Positions 28,254 through 37,846 of a stretch of DNA of 64,000 nt are shown here, piece after piece. The stretch spans positions 1 to 64,000 of the forward strand of contig CAWBXO010000004.1 in NCBI GenBank assembly GCA_963792785.1, written 5' to 3'. The position numbers and the translations under genes were made by a program. The notes under the pieces are model-generated. The model searched no databases. It was not told the DNA's origin and saw only the letters and a program-made list of their open reading frames with translations. Positions within the stretch are counted from its first letter, which is position 1; every line of letters starts with the position of its first letter. The DNA is from CAWIMX01 sp963792785. GTDB taxonomy: Bacteria > Acidobacteriota > Vicinamibacteria > Vicinamibacterales > CAVVIG01.

Positions 28254-29261
28254 ATGACGACCGTCCTCATCGTGGACGACGAGCCGGCGGTGCGGGACAT
28301 CATGTCGCGCTGGGTGACGTCGCTCGGCCTCGAGGCGCGCACCGCGGCCTCCGCGGAAGAGGCGCTCGCCGTGCTCCGCAAGGAGCACTGCGACCTGGCG
28401 GTCATCGACGTGATGATGCCGGGCCAGAACGGCCTCTGGCTCGCGTCGGAGCTCCACCGCGAGCATCCGCACACGGCGGTCGTCATCGCCACCGCGTACG
28501 CGGACGAGATCGCCACCGAGCCGGCGCGGGCCGTCGCCGACTTCCTCGTGAAGCCGTTCGAGCGCGAGCGCTTCGTCGAGGCGCTCGACCGCGGCCGGCG
28601 CTGGCGGCAGGACGCCCTCGAGGACGTGCGGTGGCACGCGGCGCTCGCCGCGGATTTCCGGGAGCGCGCCGCGGTCGTCGCGGCCGATCTCGACACGCGC
28701 GTCGGACGGGGCGAGCCCGAGGGCGAGGCGCTCTGGGCGATGCTGCAGGCGCAGCTGCCCGACGTGGCCGCGCACGGAGAGCGCGTCGCGCAGTACGCCG
28801 TGGCCGTGGCCCAGCAGCTCGCGCTCGACGCGGACCTGGCCGACCTGGTGCGTGCCGCGGGGCGGTTCCACGACGTCGGCAAGCTGGCCCTCCCCGATTC
28901 CCTGCTGTCGAAGCCCTCCGCGCTCACGCCGGGCGAGCTGGCGATCGTGCGGCGGCAGGTCGAGGCCGGCGCCCGCCTGCTGGACGACACCGTGGTCTTG
29001 CAGCCCGTCGCGGCCGCGATCGCGGCCTCGCACGAATGGTTCGCGGGCGGCGGCTACCCCAACCGCCTGGCCGGCGAGCGGATCCCCCTGGCGAGCCGCA
29101 TCCTCTCGGTCTGCGACGCCTACGACGCCATGACCAGCCACCGGACGTACCGGGAAAGGTTGGACTCGGCCGACGCCGTGGCCGAGCTGCTGCGTTGCTG
29201 CCCGTCGCAGTTCGACCCCGACGTTCTCGTCGGATTCCTCGCAACCCTCGGCCGCCGGTAA
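28254..29261 (+). CDS. Response regulator with HD-GYP-type output domain
   Basis: 335 residues from ATG 28254. Receiver domain first (VLIVDDEPAV; Asp 52 in VIDVMMPGQNG), then HD-GYP: RFHDVGKLALPD (His-Asp 206-207), ASHEWFAGGGYPN (259-270, GYP kept, but the usual HHExxDGxGYP has lost one His and the Asp), and SVCDAYDAMTSHRTY. Family role: hydrolysis of cyclic di-GMP. The altered metal loop makes catalytic activity uncertain. Divergent from the NtrC-type gene and probably controlled by it. Confidence 0.85.
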   Translation: MTTVLIVDDEPAVRDIMSRWVTSLGLEARTAASAEEALAVLRKEHCDLAVIDVMMPGQNGLWLASELHREHPHTAVVIATAYADEIATEPARAVADFLVKPFERERFVEALDRGRRWRQDALEDVRWHAALAADFRERAAVVAADLDTRVGRGEPEGEALWAMLQAQLPDVAAHGERVAQYAVAVAQQLALDADLADLVRAAGRFHDVGKLALPDSLLSKPSALTPGELAIVRRQVEAGARLLDDTVVLQPVAAAIAASHEWFAGGGYPNRLAGERIPLASRILSVCDAYDAMTSHRTYRERLDSADAVAELLRCCPSQFDPDVLVGFLATLGRR

Positions 29262-29375
29262 CCTTTGCAACTACAATCAGTAGAGTGAGTTAACCCTGGA
29301 GCGGACCGCCCGCCCCGGGAGGCGGACGCCCTGCGGACGGGAGTGATCCATTTTGCGTTCGCATCCGTCTAAGCT

Positions 29376-30641
29376 GTGGAATCGACCATGGATATCGCGA
29401 GACCCTCCAATACCAGGCAGAAGCGCATCAAGCGCACCGTCTACATCGTGACCGCCCTGGCGGCCGTGGGCGCCGTGAGCTACGGCCTGTCGCGACTTCA
29501 GCCGGCGGCGCCAACCGTGGAGCTCGCCACGATCTGGCCCGACACCGTCAAGCGCGGGCCGATGGTCGTGCAGGTCCGCGGCCTCGGCACGCTCACGCCG
29601 GAAGACACGCGCTGGATTCCGGCCACCACGCAGGGGCGCGTCGAGCGCATCATCCTGCGGCCGGGCGTCACGGTGAAGGCGAACGACGTGATTCTCGAGT
29701 TGAGCAACCCGCAGCTGGACCAGGAGCTGGAAGACGCCGAGCTGAAGCTGCAGGCCGCTGAAGCCTCCCTCACCAACCTCCGCGTCACCGTCCAGAACGA
29801 CCTCCTCCAGCAGCGCGCCACGGCCGCCAGCATCGAGGCCGACTACGCGAAAGCGAAGATGACCGCGCAGATGAAGGAAGAGCTGGCGAAGGACAAGCTG
29901 GTGTCGTCGCTCGACCTGCAGCAGGCGCAGGTGGATCGCGACCAGCTCGCGGTGCGGCGCCAGATCGCCCAGGAACAGCTCGCGAGCAAGCAGGACGCCA
30001 TCACCGCGCAAATCGCCGTCCAGCAGTCGGCGGTCGATCAGGCGCGCGCCCTCCACGGCCTCAAGCTCCGCCAGCGCGACGAGTTGAAAGTGCGCGCCGG
30101 CATCGACGGCGTGCTCCAGGTCGTCCCGGTGGAAGTCGGCGCGCAGGTGGCGCCGGGCACGAACCTCGCCCGCGTCGCGGATCCGACGCGGCTGAAGGCC
30201 GAGGTGAAGATCGCGGAGACGCAGGCCAAGGACATCCAGGTGGGCCAGCCGGCCCAGGTCGACACCCGCAACGGCATCATCCCCGGCGTCGTCGCCCGCA
30301 TCGATCCCTCCGTGCAGAACGGCACGCGCACGGTGGACGTCACGCTCACGGGCGACCTGCCGCGGGGCGCGGTGCCCGACCTGAGCGTGGACGGCACCAT
30401 CGAGACCTCGCGGCTCGACAACGTGCTCTACGTCGGCCGCCCGGCGTTCGGCCAGGACAACAGCACGGTGGGCCTCTTCAAGATGACCCCGGATCACAGC
30501 GAGGCCTCGCGGATCCAGGTGCAGTTCGGGAAGAGCTCGGTGAACAGCATCGAGGTCGTGTCGGGCCTCGACGTCGGCGACGAAGTGATCCTCTCGGACA
30601 TGTCCAACTGGGACGCCTTCGACCGCGTCCGACTCCGCTAG
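29376..30641 (+). CDS. MacA/HlyD-type membrane fusion protein
   Basis: 421 residues from GTG 29376 or 417 from ATG 29388. One N-terminal membrane segment (TVYIVTALAAVGAVSYG), a lipoyl/biotinyl-type hairpin with GRVERIILRPGVTVKANDVI, a long coiled coil (about 105-235, Gln/Ala/Leu-rich) and beta-barrel domain with EVKIAETQAKDIQVGQPA. It bridges an inner-membrane transporter to an outer-membrane channel. Followed after 28 bases by two ABC ATPase genes. No permease is in the window. Confidence 0.85.
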   Translation: MESTMDIARPSNTRQKRIKRTVYIVTALAAVGAVSYGLSRLQPAAPTVELATIWPDTVKRGPMVVQVRGLGTLTPEDTRWIPATTQGRVERIILRPGVTVKANDVILELSNPQLDQELEDAELKLQAAEASLTNLRVTVQNDLLQQRATAASIEADYAKAKMTAQMKEELAKDKLVSSLDLQQAQVDRDQLAVRRQIAQEQLASKQDAITAQIAVQQSAVDQARALHGLKLRQRDELKVRAGIDGVLQVVPVEVGAQVAPGTNLARVADPTRLKAEVKIAETQAKDIQVGQPAQVDTRNGIIPGVVARIDPSVQNGTRTVDVTLTGDLPRGAVPDLSVDGTIETSRLDNVLYVGRPAFGQDNSTVGLFKMTPDHSEASRIQVQFGKSSVNSIEVVSGLDVGDEVILSDMSNWDAFDRVRLR

Positions 30642-30669
30642 CAGGCCAGGGCCACAAGGAGATCGCGCC

Positions 30670-31380
<711 letters not shown>

Positions 31381-31397
31381 CGGCGTAGAATAGCGGC

Positions 31398-32066
<669 letters not shown>

Positions 32067-32158
32067 GAAACTTGAAGTGAGGAAGTCAGGAAGTTTGGAA
32101 GTCAGGAAGTAGGTTCCACTTCCTCAGTTCCTCAGTTCCTGACTTCCTCACTTCCCCC
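32067..32158. repeat. GGAAGTCA hairpin repeats between convergent genes
   Basis: GGAAGTCAGGAAGTTTGGAAGTCAGG in the left arm pairs with the CTTCCTGACTTCCTCACTTCC right arm. It separates the ABC ATPase (plus) from a small gene (minus), so it probably acts as a two-way terminator. The stop of the small gene lies within it. Confidence 0.7.
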
Positions 32159-32365
32159 CTCAAAGTTCTTCTCCAACCCCCTGGCCCTCTCGTACAGATC
32201 GCTTTTCGTCGGGTACAGCTCCCGCAGCACGATCTCGGGCTCGCCGCCGGCCGTGGTCCGGCGCAGCTGCAGTTCGGCGCCCGCGCAGCAGCTCACCATC
32301 ACGCATTCGAGCGTCGCGCCAGGCGTTGAGGAATCGGCGATGCACCAGAGCCGGCGATCGTCCAT
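32132..32365 (-). CDS. Small unknown protein
   Basis: 77 residues from ATG 32365. Not recognised. It has a CxxxxxxCC patch (ECVMVSCCAGAE) and ends in a charged tail (RARGLEKNFEGGSEEVRN) partly encoded by the hairpin repeat. An upstream in-frame start at 32518 is less likely, since it would run across the next gene. Confidence 0.45.
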   Translation of the reverse strand: MDDRRLWCIADSSTPGATLECVMVSCCAGAELQLRRTTAGGEPEIVLRELYPTKSDLYERARGLEKNFEGGSEEVRN

Positions 32366-32393
32366 CAGGAGTGGCGACTGGAGCGTGGGACGT

Positions 32394-32630
32394 CTAGAAC
32401 CGGGGGCCGATCGCCTGGCGCACCGCGGACGCCAGCACGGCGCCGAGCGCCGCGGCGGCGAGGACCAGAGCGGGCGCGGGATTTTCCTGGAGCACGTAGG
32501 TGAGAATGGCCGCCACAACGGCGCCGCCCAGGACCCACGACAGGGCGTCCGTCACGCGCGAGAGAATCCCGCGGCGCGGGCACCGGTGATTCTCGGTTAA
32601 CGCGCCGAGACATCGAGGACAGGTAGCCAT
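32394..32630 (-). CDS. Small zinc-ribbon membrane protein
   Basis: 78 residues. CPRC near the N-terminus and a second Cys (RCPRRG) suggest a partial zinc ribbon, then one or two membrane helices (WVLGGAVVAAILTYVL and ALVLAAAALGAVLA). Not a known family. Located between the unknown gene and the dehydrogenase, same strand. Confidence 0.55.
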   Translation of the reverse strand: MATCPRCLGALTENHRCPRRGILSRVTDALSWVLGGAVVAAILTYVLQENPAPALVLAAAALGAVLASAVRQAIGPRF

Positions 32631-32660
32631 CGATCAGGCAAATAATAGCACGGCGGGCGC

Positions 32661-34118
32661 TTACGCCGGTCCGATGCCTCCGAGGCAGAGGTATTTGATC
32701 TCCAGGAACTCGTCGATCCCGTACTTCGATCCCTCCCGGCCCAGGCCCGACTCCTTCACGCCACCGAACGGCGCCACCTCGGTCGAAATCAGTCCCGTAT
32801 TCACCCCGACGATGCCGTACTCGAGCGCCTCGGCGACGCGCCACACCCGCGCCAGATCGCGGCCGTAGAAGTACGCCGCGAGGCCGAACTCGGTGTCATT
32901 GGCGAGCGCGAGGGCCTCGGCCTCGTCGCGGAAGCGGAACAACGGCGCCACCGGGCCGAAGGTCTCCTCCCGGGCCACGGCCATCGCGGGTGTCACGTCG
33001 CCGAGCACGGTCGGCTCGAAGAACCGCCCGCCGCGCCCGTGCCGCCGCCCGCCGGTGAGCACGCGGGCGCCTTTGGCGGTCGCGTCCGCGACGTGCGCCT
33101 CGACCTTCTCCACGGCGCGATCGTCGATGAGCGGCCCCTGCGTCGCCCCGGCCTCGAGGCCGGGCGCCGGCGCGAGGGCCTTCACCGCCTCGACCAGCTT
33201 CGCCGCGAACGCGTCGTACACCGTGTCCTGCACGAGGATCCGGTTCGCGCACACGCACGTCTGCCCCGTGTTCCGGTACTTCGAGACGATGGCGCCTTCC
33301 ACGGCGCGGTCGAGATCCGCATCGTCGAAGACGATGAACGGCGCGTTCCCGCCCAGCTCCAGCGAAAGCTTCTTGACGGTGCCGGCGCACTGCGCCATCA
33401 GCACCTTGCCGATCGCCGTGGATCCGGTGAACGAGAGCTTCCGCACCGTGGGGTTCGAGGTCAGCTCCCCGCCGATCTCCTCGGCCGGTCCGGTCACGAC
33501 GTTCAGGACGCCCTTCGGCAGGCCCGCGCGTTCGCCCAGTTCCGCCAGCGCGAGCGCCGAGAACGGTGTCTGGGACGCGGGCTTGAGCACGACCGTGCAC
33601 CCCGCGGCGAGCGCCGGCCCCGCCTTGCGGGTGATCATCGCCAGCGGGAAATTCCAGGGAGTGATGCACGCCACCACGCCGATCGGCTGTTTCAGGACGA
33701 GGAGGCGCTTGTCGGCCTGCGGCGCGGGAATCGTGTCGCCGTAGACGCGCTTGGCCTCCTCGGCGAACCACTCGAGGAACGACGCGGCGTAGACCGTCTC
33801 CCCGCGCGACTCGGCGAGCGGTTTGCCCTGCTCGAGGGTCATGAGCCGCGCCAGGTCGTCCTGATGCTGCAGCATCAACTCGAACCAGCGGCGGAGCACG
33901 GCCGCGCGCTCCTTCGCCGGGCGGGCCGACCACGCGGGAAACGCGCGGGCGGCCGCGTCGATCGCCCGGCGCGTCTCGGCCGCGCCGAGCGTCGGCACGT
34001 GGCCGATCACCTCGCCCGTCGCGGGATTGTCCACGGCGATGCCCGGGCCGTCGCCGGCGACCCACGCGCCGTCGATGTAGCAGGCCTCGCGAAACAGCTT
34101 CGGATCGGAGAGATTCAT
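32661..34118 (-). CDS. gabD: NAD(P)-dependent succinate-semialdehyde dehydrogenase
   Basis: 485 residues, intact. ALDH signature: PWNFPLAMITRK, catalytic Glu in LSLELGGNAPFIV and Cys in NTGQTCVCANRILV. The sequence is closest to the GabD-type (class I SSADH), which oxidises succinate semialdehyde to succinate. The ESGLGREGSKYG end is typical of GabD. The exact substrate could be another semialdehyde. Followed downstream by the two small genes; a hairpin repeat lies between it and the peptidase gene. Confidence 0.85.
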   Translation of the reverse strand: MNLSDPKLFREACYIDGAWVAGDGPGIAVDNPATGEVIGHVPTLGAAETRRAIDAAARAFPAWSARPAKERAAVLRRWFELMLQHQDDLARLMTLEQGKPLAESRGETVYAASFLEWFAEEAKRVYGDTIPAPQADKRLLVLKQPIGVVACITPWNFPLAMITRKAGPALAAGCTVVLKPASQTPFSALALAELGERAGLPKGVLNVVTGPAEEIGGELTSNPTVRKLSFTGSTAIGKVLMAQCAGTVKKLSLELGGNAPFIVFDDADLDRAVEGAIVSKYRNTGQTCVCANRILVQDTVYDAFAAKLVEAVKALAPAPGLEAGATQGPLIDDRAVEKVEAHVADATAKGARVLTGGRRHGRGGRFFEPTVLGDVTPAMAVAREETFGPVAPLFRFRDEAEALALANDTEFGLAAYFYGRDLARVWRVAEALEYGIVGVNTGLISTEVAPFGGVKESGLGREGSKYGIDEFLEIKYLCLGGIGPA

Positions 34119-34123
34119 GAATC

Positions 34124-34207
34124 AAATGCAACCACGAAGACCCGAAGACCCGAAAGCAGATTCTCTTACAGATCTTCTTCGGGCCTTCGGGCCTTCGCGT
34201 TGCATTT
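34124..34207. repeat. CGAAGACCCGAAG hairpin, downstream of the M28 gene
   Basis: AAATGCAACCACGAAGACCCGAAG... in the left arm pairs with ...CTTCGGGCCTTCGCGTTGCATTT. It is closely related to the hairpin at 35737-35826, so the peptidase gene is bracketed by two copies. Confidence 0.7.
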
Positions 34208-34212
34208 CGCGA

Positions 34213-35718
34213 TCAGCGGCCCGCAGGCGGCTGGACCTCGGGCGCGCGCTGGAGGTCCGACAGGTCCAGCAGGTTCACCGCGTCGATGATCTTCGCGTAG
34301 GCGCGCGTGATCGATTCGAGGCCGGTCCAGGGGACGGTGGCGGCGCTCTCGGCGTCGGAGTGGAAGTACATGTTGTAGTCGGAGCCCTGCACGCCGGGCA
34401 CGTACGGCCACAGCCGGCTCATCTCGCCGCCCGGCGCCGCGCGCTCGGGCTCGGCGTAGGTCACGACGCCGAAGTCGTGGAACGCCTTCACGGCCGCGTC
34501 CTGCAGCTTCGGGCGGCTGGGCCCGCCGGCGTACCACAGCAGGCCGGTGTGCATATTCGCATTCCGGATGGCCTCGCCCAGCAGGTACATCTGCATCGTC
34601 GAGGTGTGCTCGGAGTTGATCATCAGCGCGGTCTTGCCGAACAGCTCGTCGCGGTGGTCCAGGAGGTACGTGCCGCTGTAGTTGCCGCTGTTGTGGTGGC
34701 CGCTCGTGCCGAGGAACACGATCGTCCGGCGCCGCTCGGCGCGCGGGATCTTCGCGAAGTACTCGGCGAGGCCGACCATGGTCGCCACGCCCGACGCGTT
34801 GTCGGTGCCGCCCTCGAACCAGCCGTCGCGATGGCCGAGGATGTAGATCGTCTCGTCGGTGGCGCCCGGCAGCGTGCCCCACACGGTCGCCGTGGTCAGG
34901 TCCGGCACCATCCGGACGTCGAGGCGGATCTTCGCGCGCGGCGCCTGGGCGCCCGCCTGGCCGATCAGATCGCGCACGGCGTCGCCGTCCTGCATGCCGA
35001 CCGAGAACGTCGGCACGTTCGTGCCGGTGGGATAGAGCTGGGTCTTGATGTTGCCGGGCAGGCCGATCACGATGAAGATCGCGGCGGCGCCTTTCTGCTC
35101 GGCCAGCCGGACGGCGTTCTCCTGGGTCGCGGTGTGGCGCCAGGATCCGGGCAGCGGCTGGCTGTACATCCACACCGCCTTGCCGCGGACGTCGCGGCCG
35201 ATGTAGTCCGCTTCCGAGCCGGTGCCGACCCAGACCGAGTCGACGTCGAGGCCGGCGCCCGTCGTGGCGGTCGTGCCGTACGCCGGCTCCGCGGCGTTCA
35301 CGGTGACGGTCTTGCCCGCTCCGCTCACCGTCACGGACCAGCTCTGCGGCATCCACTGCGGCACCATGTCGAAGGTCTGCAGGTGCACGTCGCTCAGCCC
35401 GATGCGGTTGAACTGCTGGAGGAGCCACTGCTGGGTCTCGGTGTCGGCCGAGGTGCCGATGATGCGGCCCCAGAACTGCGGGTGACCGGCGTCGCGATAG
35501 CGGCGCGAGATCGCGGTGAGCGCCTCGACGTGCTGGTGCAGGTGGTGCCCGTCAATCGCGCCGTACTTCTGGTTGACCGGCGACAGCGGCCACTCGAGGA
35601 ACGCGTCCTCGAGCTTGTAGATCGCGTCCGCGGGGCCGCCGCGCTGCGCGCTCAGGGCCACCGATGCGGCCACGCCGACCAGCCCGACGGCCGCCACCAT
35701 GCCGATGGTCTTCCGCAT
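34213..35718 (-). CDS. Secreted M28-family zinc aminopeptidase
   Basis: 501 residues. Signal peptide MRKTIGMVAAVGLVGVAASV with cleavage near ALSA. The M28 metal site is visible: YILGHRDGWFEGGTDNASGVA (His, Asp, Asn-Asp), the Glu of TIVFLGTSGHH in variant form and a later Asp/His (MINSEHTSTM, GSDYNMYFHSD). A PA domain is likely at about 150-240. It probably degrades peptides in the periplasm or outside. Flanked on both sides by the same hairpin repeat. Confidence 0.8.
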   Translation of the reverse strand: MRKTIGMVAAVGLVGVAASVALSAQRGGPADAIYKLEDAFLEWPLSPVNQKYGAIDGHHLHQHVEALTAISRRYRDAGHPQFWGRIIGTSADTETQQWLLQQFNRIGLSDVHLQTFDMVPQWMPQSWSVTVSGAGKTVTVNAAEPAYGTTATTGAGLDVDSVWVGTGSEADYIGRDVRGKAVWMYSQPLPGSWRHTATQENAVRLAEQKGAAAIFIVIGLPGNIKTQLYPTGTNVPTFSVGMQDGDAVRDLIGQAGAQAPRAKIRLDVRMVPDLTTATVWGTLPGATDETIYILGHRDGWFEGGTDNASGVATMVGLAEYFAKIPRAERRRTIVFLGTSGHHNSGNYSGTYLLDHRDELFGKTALMINSEHTSTMQMYLLGEAIRNANMHTGLLWYAGGPSRPKLQDAAVKAFHDFGVVTYAEPERAAPGGEMSRLWPYVPGVQGSDYNMYFHSDAESAATVPWTGLESITRAYAKIIDAVNLLDLSDLQRAPEVQPPAGR

Positions 35719-35736
35719 CACGCCTCCTCCTGTCCC

Positions 35737-35826
35737 AATGCAACTCAAAGGCCCGAAGGCGCGAAGAAGATAGGCACGCTTTGGAAGGCCGTTCTTCGGG
35801 TCTTCGAGTCTTCGTGTTGCATTTTC
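35737..35826. repeat. CGAAGACCCGAAG hairpin, upstream of the M28 gene
   Basis: AATGCAACTCAAAGGCCCGAAGGCGCGAAG pairs with CTTCGGGTCTTCG...GTTGCATT. Same family as 34124-34207. Confidence 0.7.
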
Positions 35827-35837
35827 GTGATCCGCTC

Positions 35838-37751
35838 TCAGCGCTGCTGCTGAATCTCGTCCTTCATCTTCTGCCACGCGCCGCGGGCTTCGTCGACCGA
35901 TCCCTCGTCCTCGATCGTCGTGATGTCGCCGGGATCCGTGTCGAGGGTCACGGCTTTCAGCACGCGGCGCATGATCTTGCCGCTGCGCGTCTTCGGGAGC
36001 GTCGTCACGAAATTGAGCTCGCCGATGACGGCGATCGGCCCGAGCTCGTGGCGGATGGTCGCGATCAGCGCCTTCCGCAGGTCGTCCGACGCGGCCTGGC
36101 CGTGCTTCAGCACGACGAACGCCGAGATCACCTCGCCACGCGTCTCGTCGGGCCGTCCGATCACGCCCACCTCGGCGACCGCCGTGTGCTTCAGGCAGGC
36201 GCTCTCGACCTCGATGGTGCCGATGCGATGCCCCGCGATCTTGATGATCTCGTCGGCGCGGCCCGCGAACCACGCGTAGCCGTCCTCGTCGAAGTGCGCC
36301 GAGTCGCCGGTGTAGTACACGCCGGGAATGCGCTCCCAGTAGTCGCGGCCGTAGCGCTCCGGCTCGCCCCACAGGGCGGCCGTCATCCCCGGGAACGGGC
36401 GCGTGAGCACCATGATGCCCTTCTCGCCGGCCTGGCAGGGCTGGCCGTCCAGCGTGAGCACCTGCGCTTCGATGCCGGGCAGCGGAATCCCCGCGGAGCC
36501 GGGCTTGATCGGCAGCAGCCCGAGGCCGAGCGGGTTGCCGAACACCGGGCCGCTCGTCTCGGTCTGCCACATGTGATCGATCACGGGGATGCGCCCGTGG
36601 AAGATCGTGTTCTGCAGCCAGTCCCACGCGGGGGCGTTCAGCACCTCCCCCGCGCATACGACGCGCTCGAGGCGCGAGTGGTCCACGCTCGCGAGCGGCC
36701 CATCGCCGTAGCGCATCAGCGTGCGCACGGCCGTCGGCGACGTGAAGATGCCGGTCGCGCCGAACTCCTCCACCACGATGCGCCAGTTCGTTTCCGCCTG
36801 CGGATAGTCGAGCGCGCCCTCGAACACGACCGACGTGCAGCCGATGAGGAGCGGCGCGTACACCATGTAGCTGTGGCCGACGATCCAGCCGATGTCGGAC
36901 GTCGCCCACCAGACGTCGGACGGCCTCATCGCGAACACCCATTTCGCCATCGCGTGGATGTGCACCTGATAGCCGCCGTGCGTATGGATGGCGAGCTTCG
37001 GCTTGGCGGTGGTGCCGGAGGTCGCGAGGATGAACGCGGGCTCGTTCGCCTCCATCTCGACGTGCGAGGCATCCTGGCCGTCGCCGCGCGCGAGGAAGGC
37101 GTCCCAGGTGATGTCGCGCCGCGCGTCCATCGGCACGGGCTCCGGCGTGCGCTGCCAGACGACCACCGTGTCGACGGCGCGCCCGCCGGCGGCCAGCGCC
37201 TCGTCGACGATCGCCTTCAGCCGCACGGGCTTGCCCTTGCGGTAGGTCACGTCCGCCGTGATCACCACCTTCGAGCCGCTCGCCTCCACCCGATCGGCGA
37301 GGGCCTTGGCGCCGAATCCGGCGAACACGACGGAGTGGATCGCGCCGATCCGCGCCGTGGCGAGCATCAGCATGATCGCTTCGGGCGAGGTCGGCATGTA
37401 GAGGGTCACCCGGTCGCCGCGGCCGACGCCCAGGCCGCGCAGCGCGGCCGACAGCCGCCGGACCTCGTACAGGAGCTGGGCGTAGGTGTAGACGACCCGC
37501 CGTCCGTCCTCGCAGAGATAGATGAGCGCCGCCTGACCGCCGCGGCCCTCGGCGACGTGCCGGTCGACCGCGTTCCACCCCAGGTTGGTGCGGGCGCCGA
37601 CGAACCAGCGGAACGTGGGCGGGTCCGCCTCGAACACCGCGTCCCACGGCCGGAACCAGGGCAGCTCCCGTGCCGCTCGGGCCCAGAATGCGTCGGGATC
37701 CTCGCGGGCCTCGTGCCGCCACTTCTCCACGACGGGGCTGATCAGGCTCAT
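35838..37751 (-). CDS. acs: Acetyl-CoA (or propionyl-CoA) synthetase
   Basis: 637 residues. ATP/AMP signature LATSGTTAKPKLAIHTHGG, MWQTETSGPVFG, YYTGDSAHFDEDGY and the regulatory acetylation lysine in PKTRSGKIMRRVL. It activates acetate to acetyl-CoA through acetyl-AMP. The N-terminus lacks the extra 10-15 residues of E. coli Acs; length is close to the family. PrpE (propionyl) cannot be excluded. Ends 12 bases before the hairpin repeat. Confidence 0.85.
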   Translation of the reverse strand: MSLISPVVEKWRHEAREDPDAFWARAARELPWFRPWDAVFEADPPTFRWFVGARTNLGWNAVDRHVAEGRGGQAALIYLCEDGRRVVYTYAQLLYEVRRLSAALRGLGVGRGDRVTLYMPTSPEAIMLMLATARIGAIHSVVFAGFGAKALADRVEASGSKVVITADVTYRKGKPVRLKAIVDEALAAGGRAVDTVVVWQRTPEPVPMDARRDITWDAFLARGDGQDASHVEMEANEPAFILATSGTTAKPKLAIHTHGGYQVHIHAMAKWVFAMRPSDVWWATSDIGWIVGHSYMVYAPLLIGCTSVVFEGALDYPQAETNWRIVVEEFGATGIFTSPTAVRTLMRYGDGPLASVDHSRLERVVCAGEVLNAPAWDWLQNTIFHGRIPVIDHMWQTETSGPVFGNPLGLGLLPIKPGSAGIPLPGIEAQVLTLDGQPCQAGEKGIMVLTRPFPGMTAALWGEPERYGRDYWERIPGVYYTGDSAHFDEDGYAWFAGRADEIIKIAGHRIGTIEVESACLKHTAVAEVGVIGRPDETRGEVISAFVVLKHGQAASDDLRKALIATIRHELGPIAVIGELNFVTTLPKTRSGKIMRRVLKAVTLDTDPGDITTIEDEGSVDEARGAWQKMKDEIQQQR

Positions 37752-37846
37752 GGCGGGACCATCCTAGTCGGACTTGCGGGCCGCCTCAAGTAATGGCACT
37801 ATTCCGCACGACTCTCTCCGGCTTTCTTACGAATGAGGTTCCCATA

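Noticed and set aside
34213..37722. One open frame of almost 1170 codons joining the M28 peptidase to sequence upstream
   Set aside because: Only the part after ATG 35718 reads as M28; the upstream part is an out-of-frame reading of acs.
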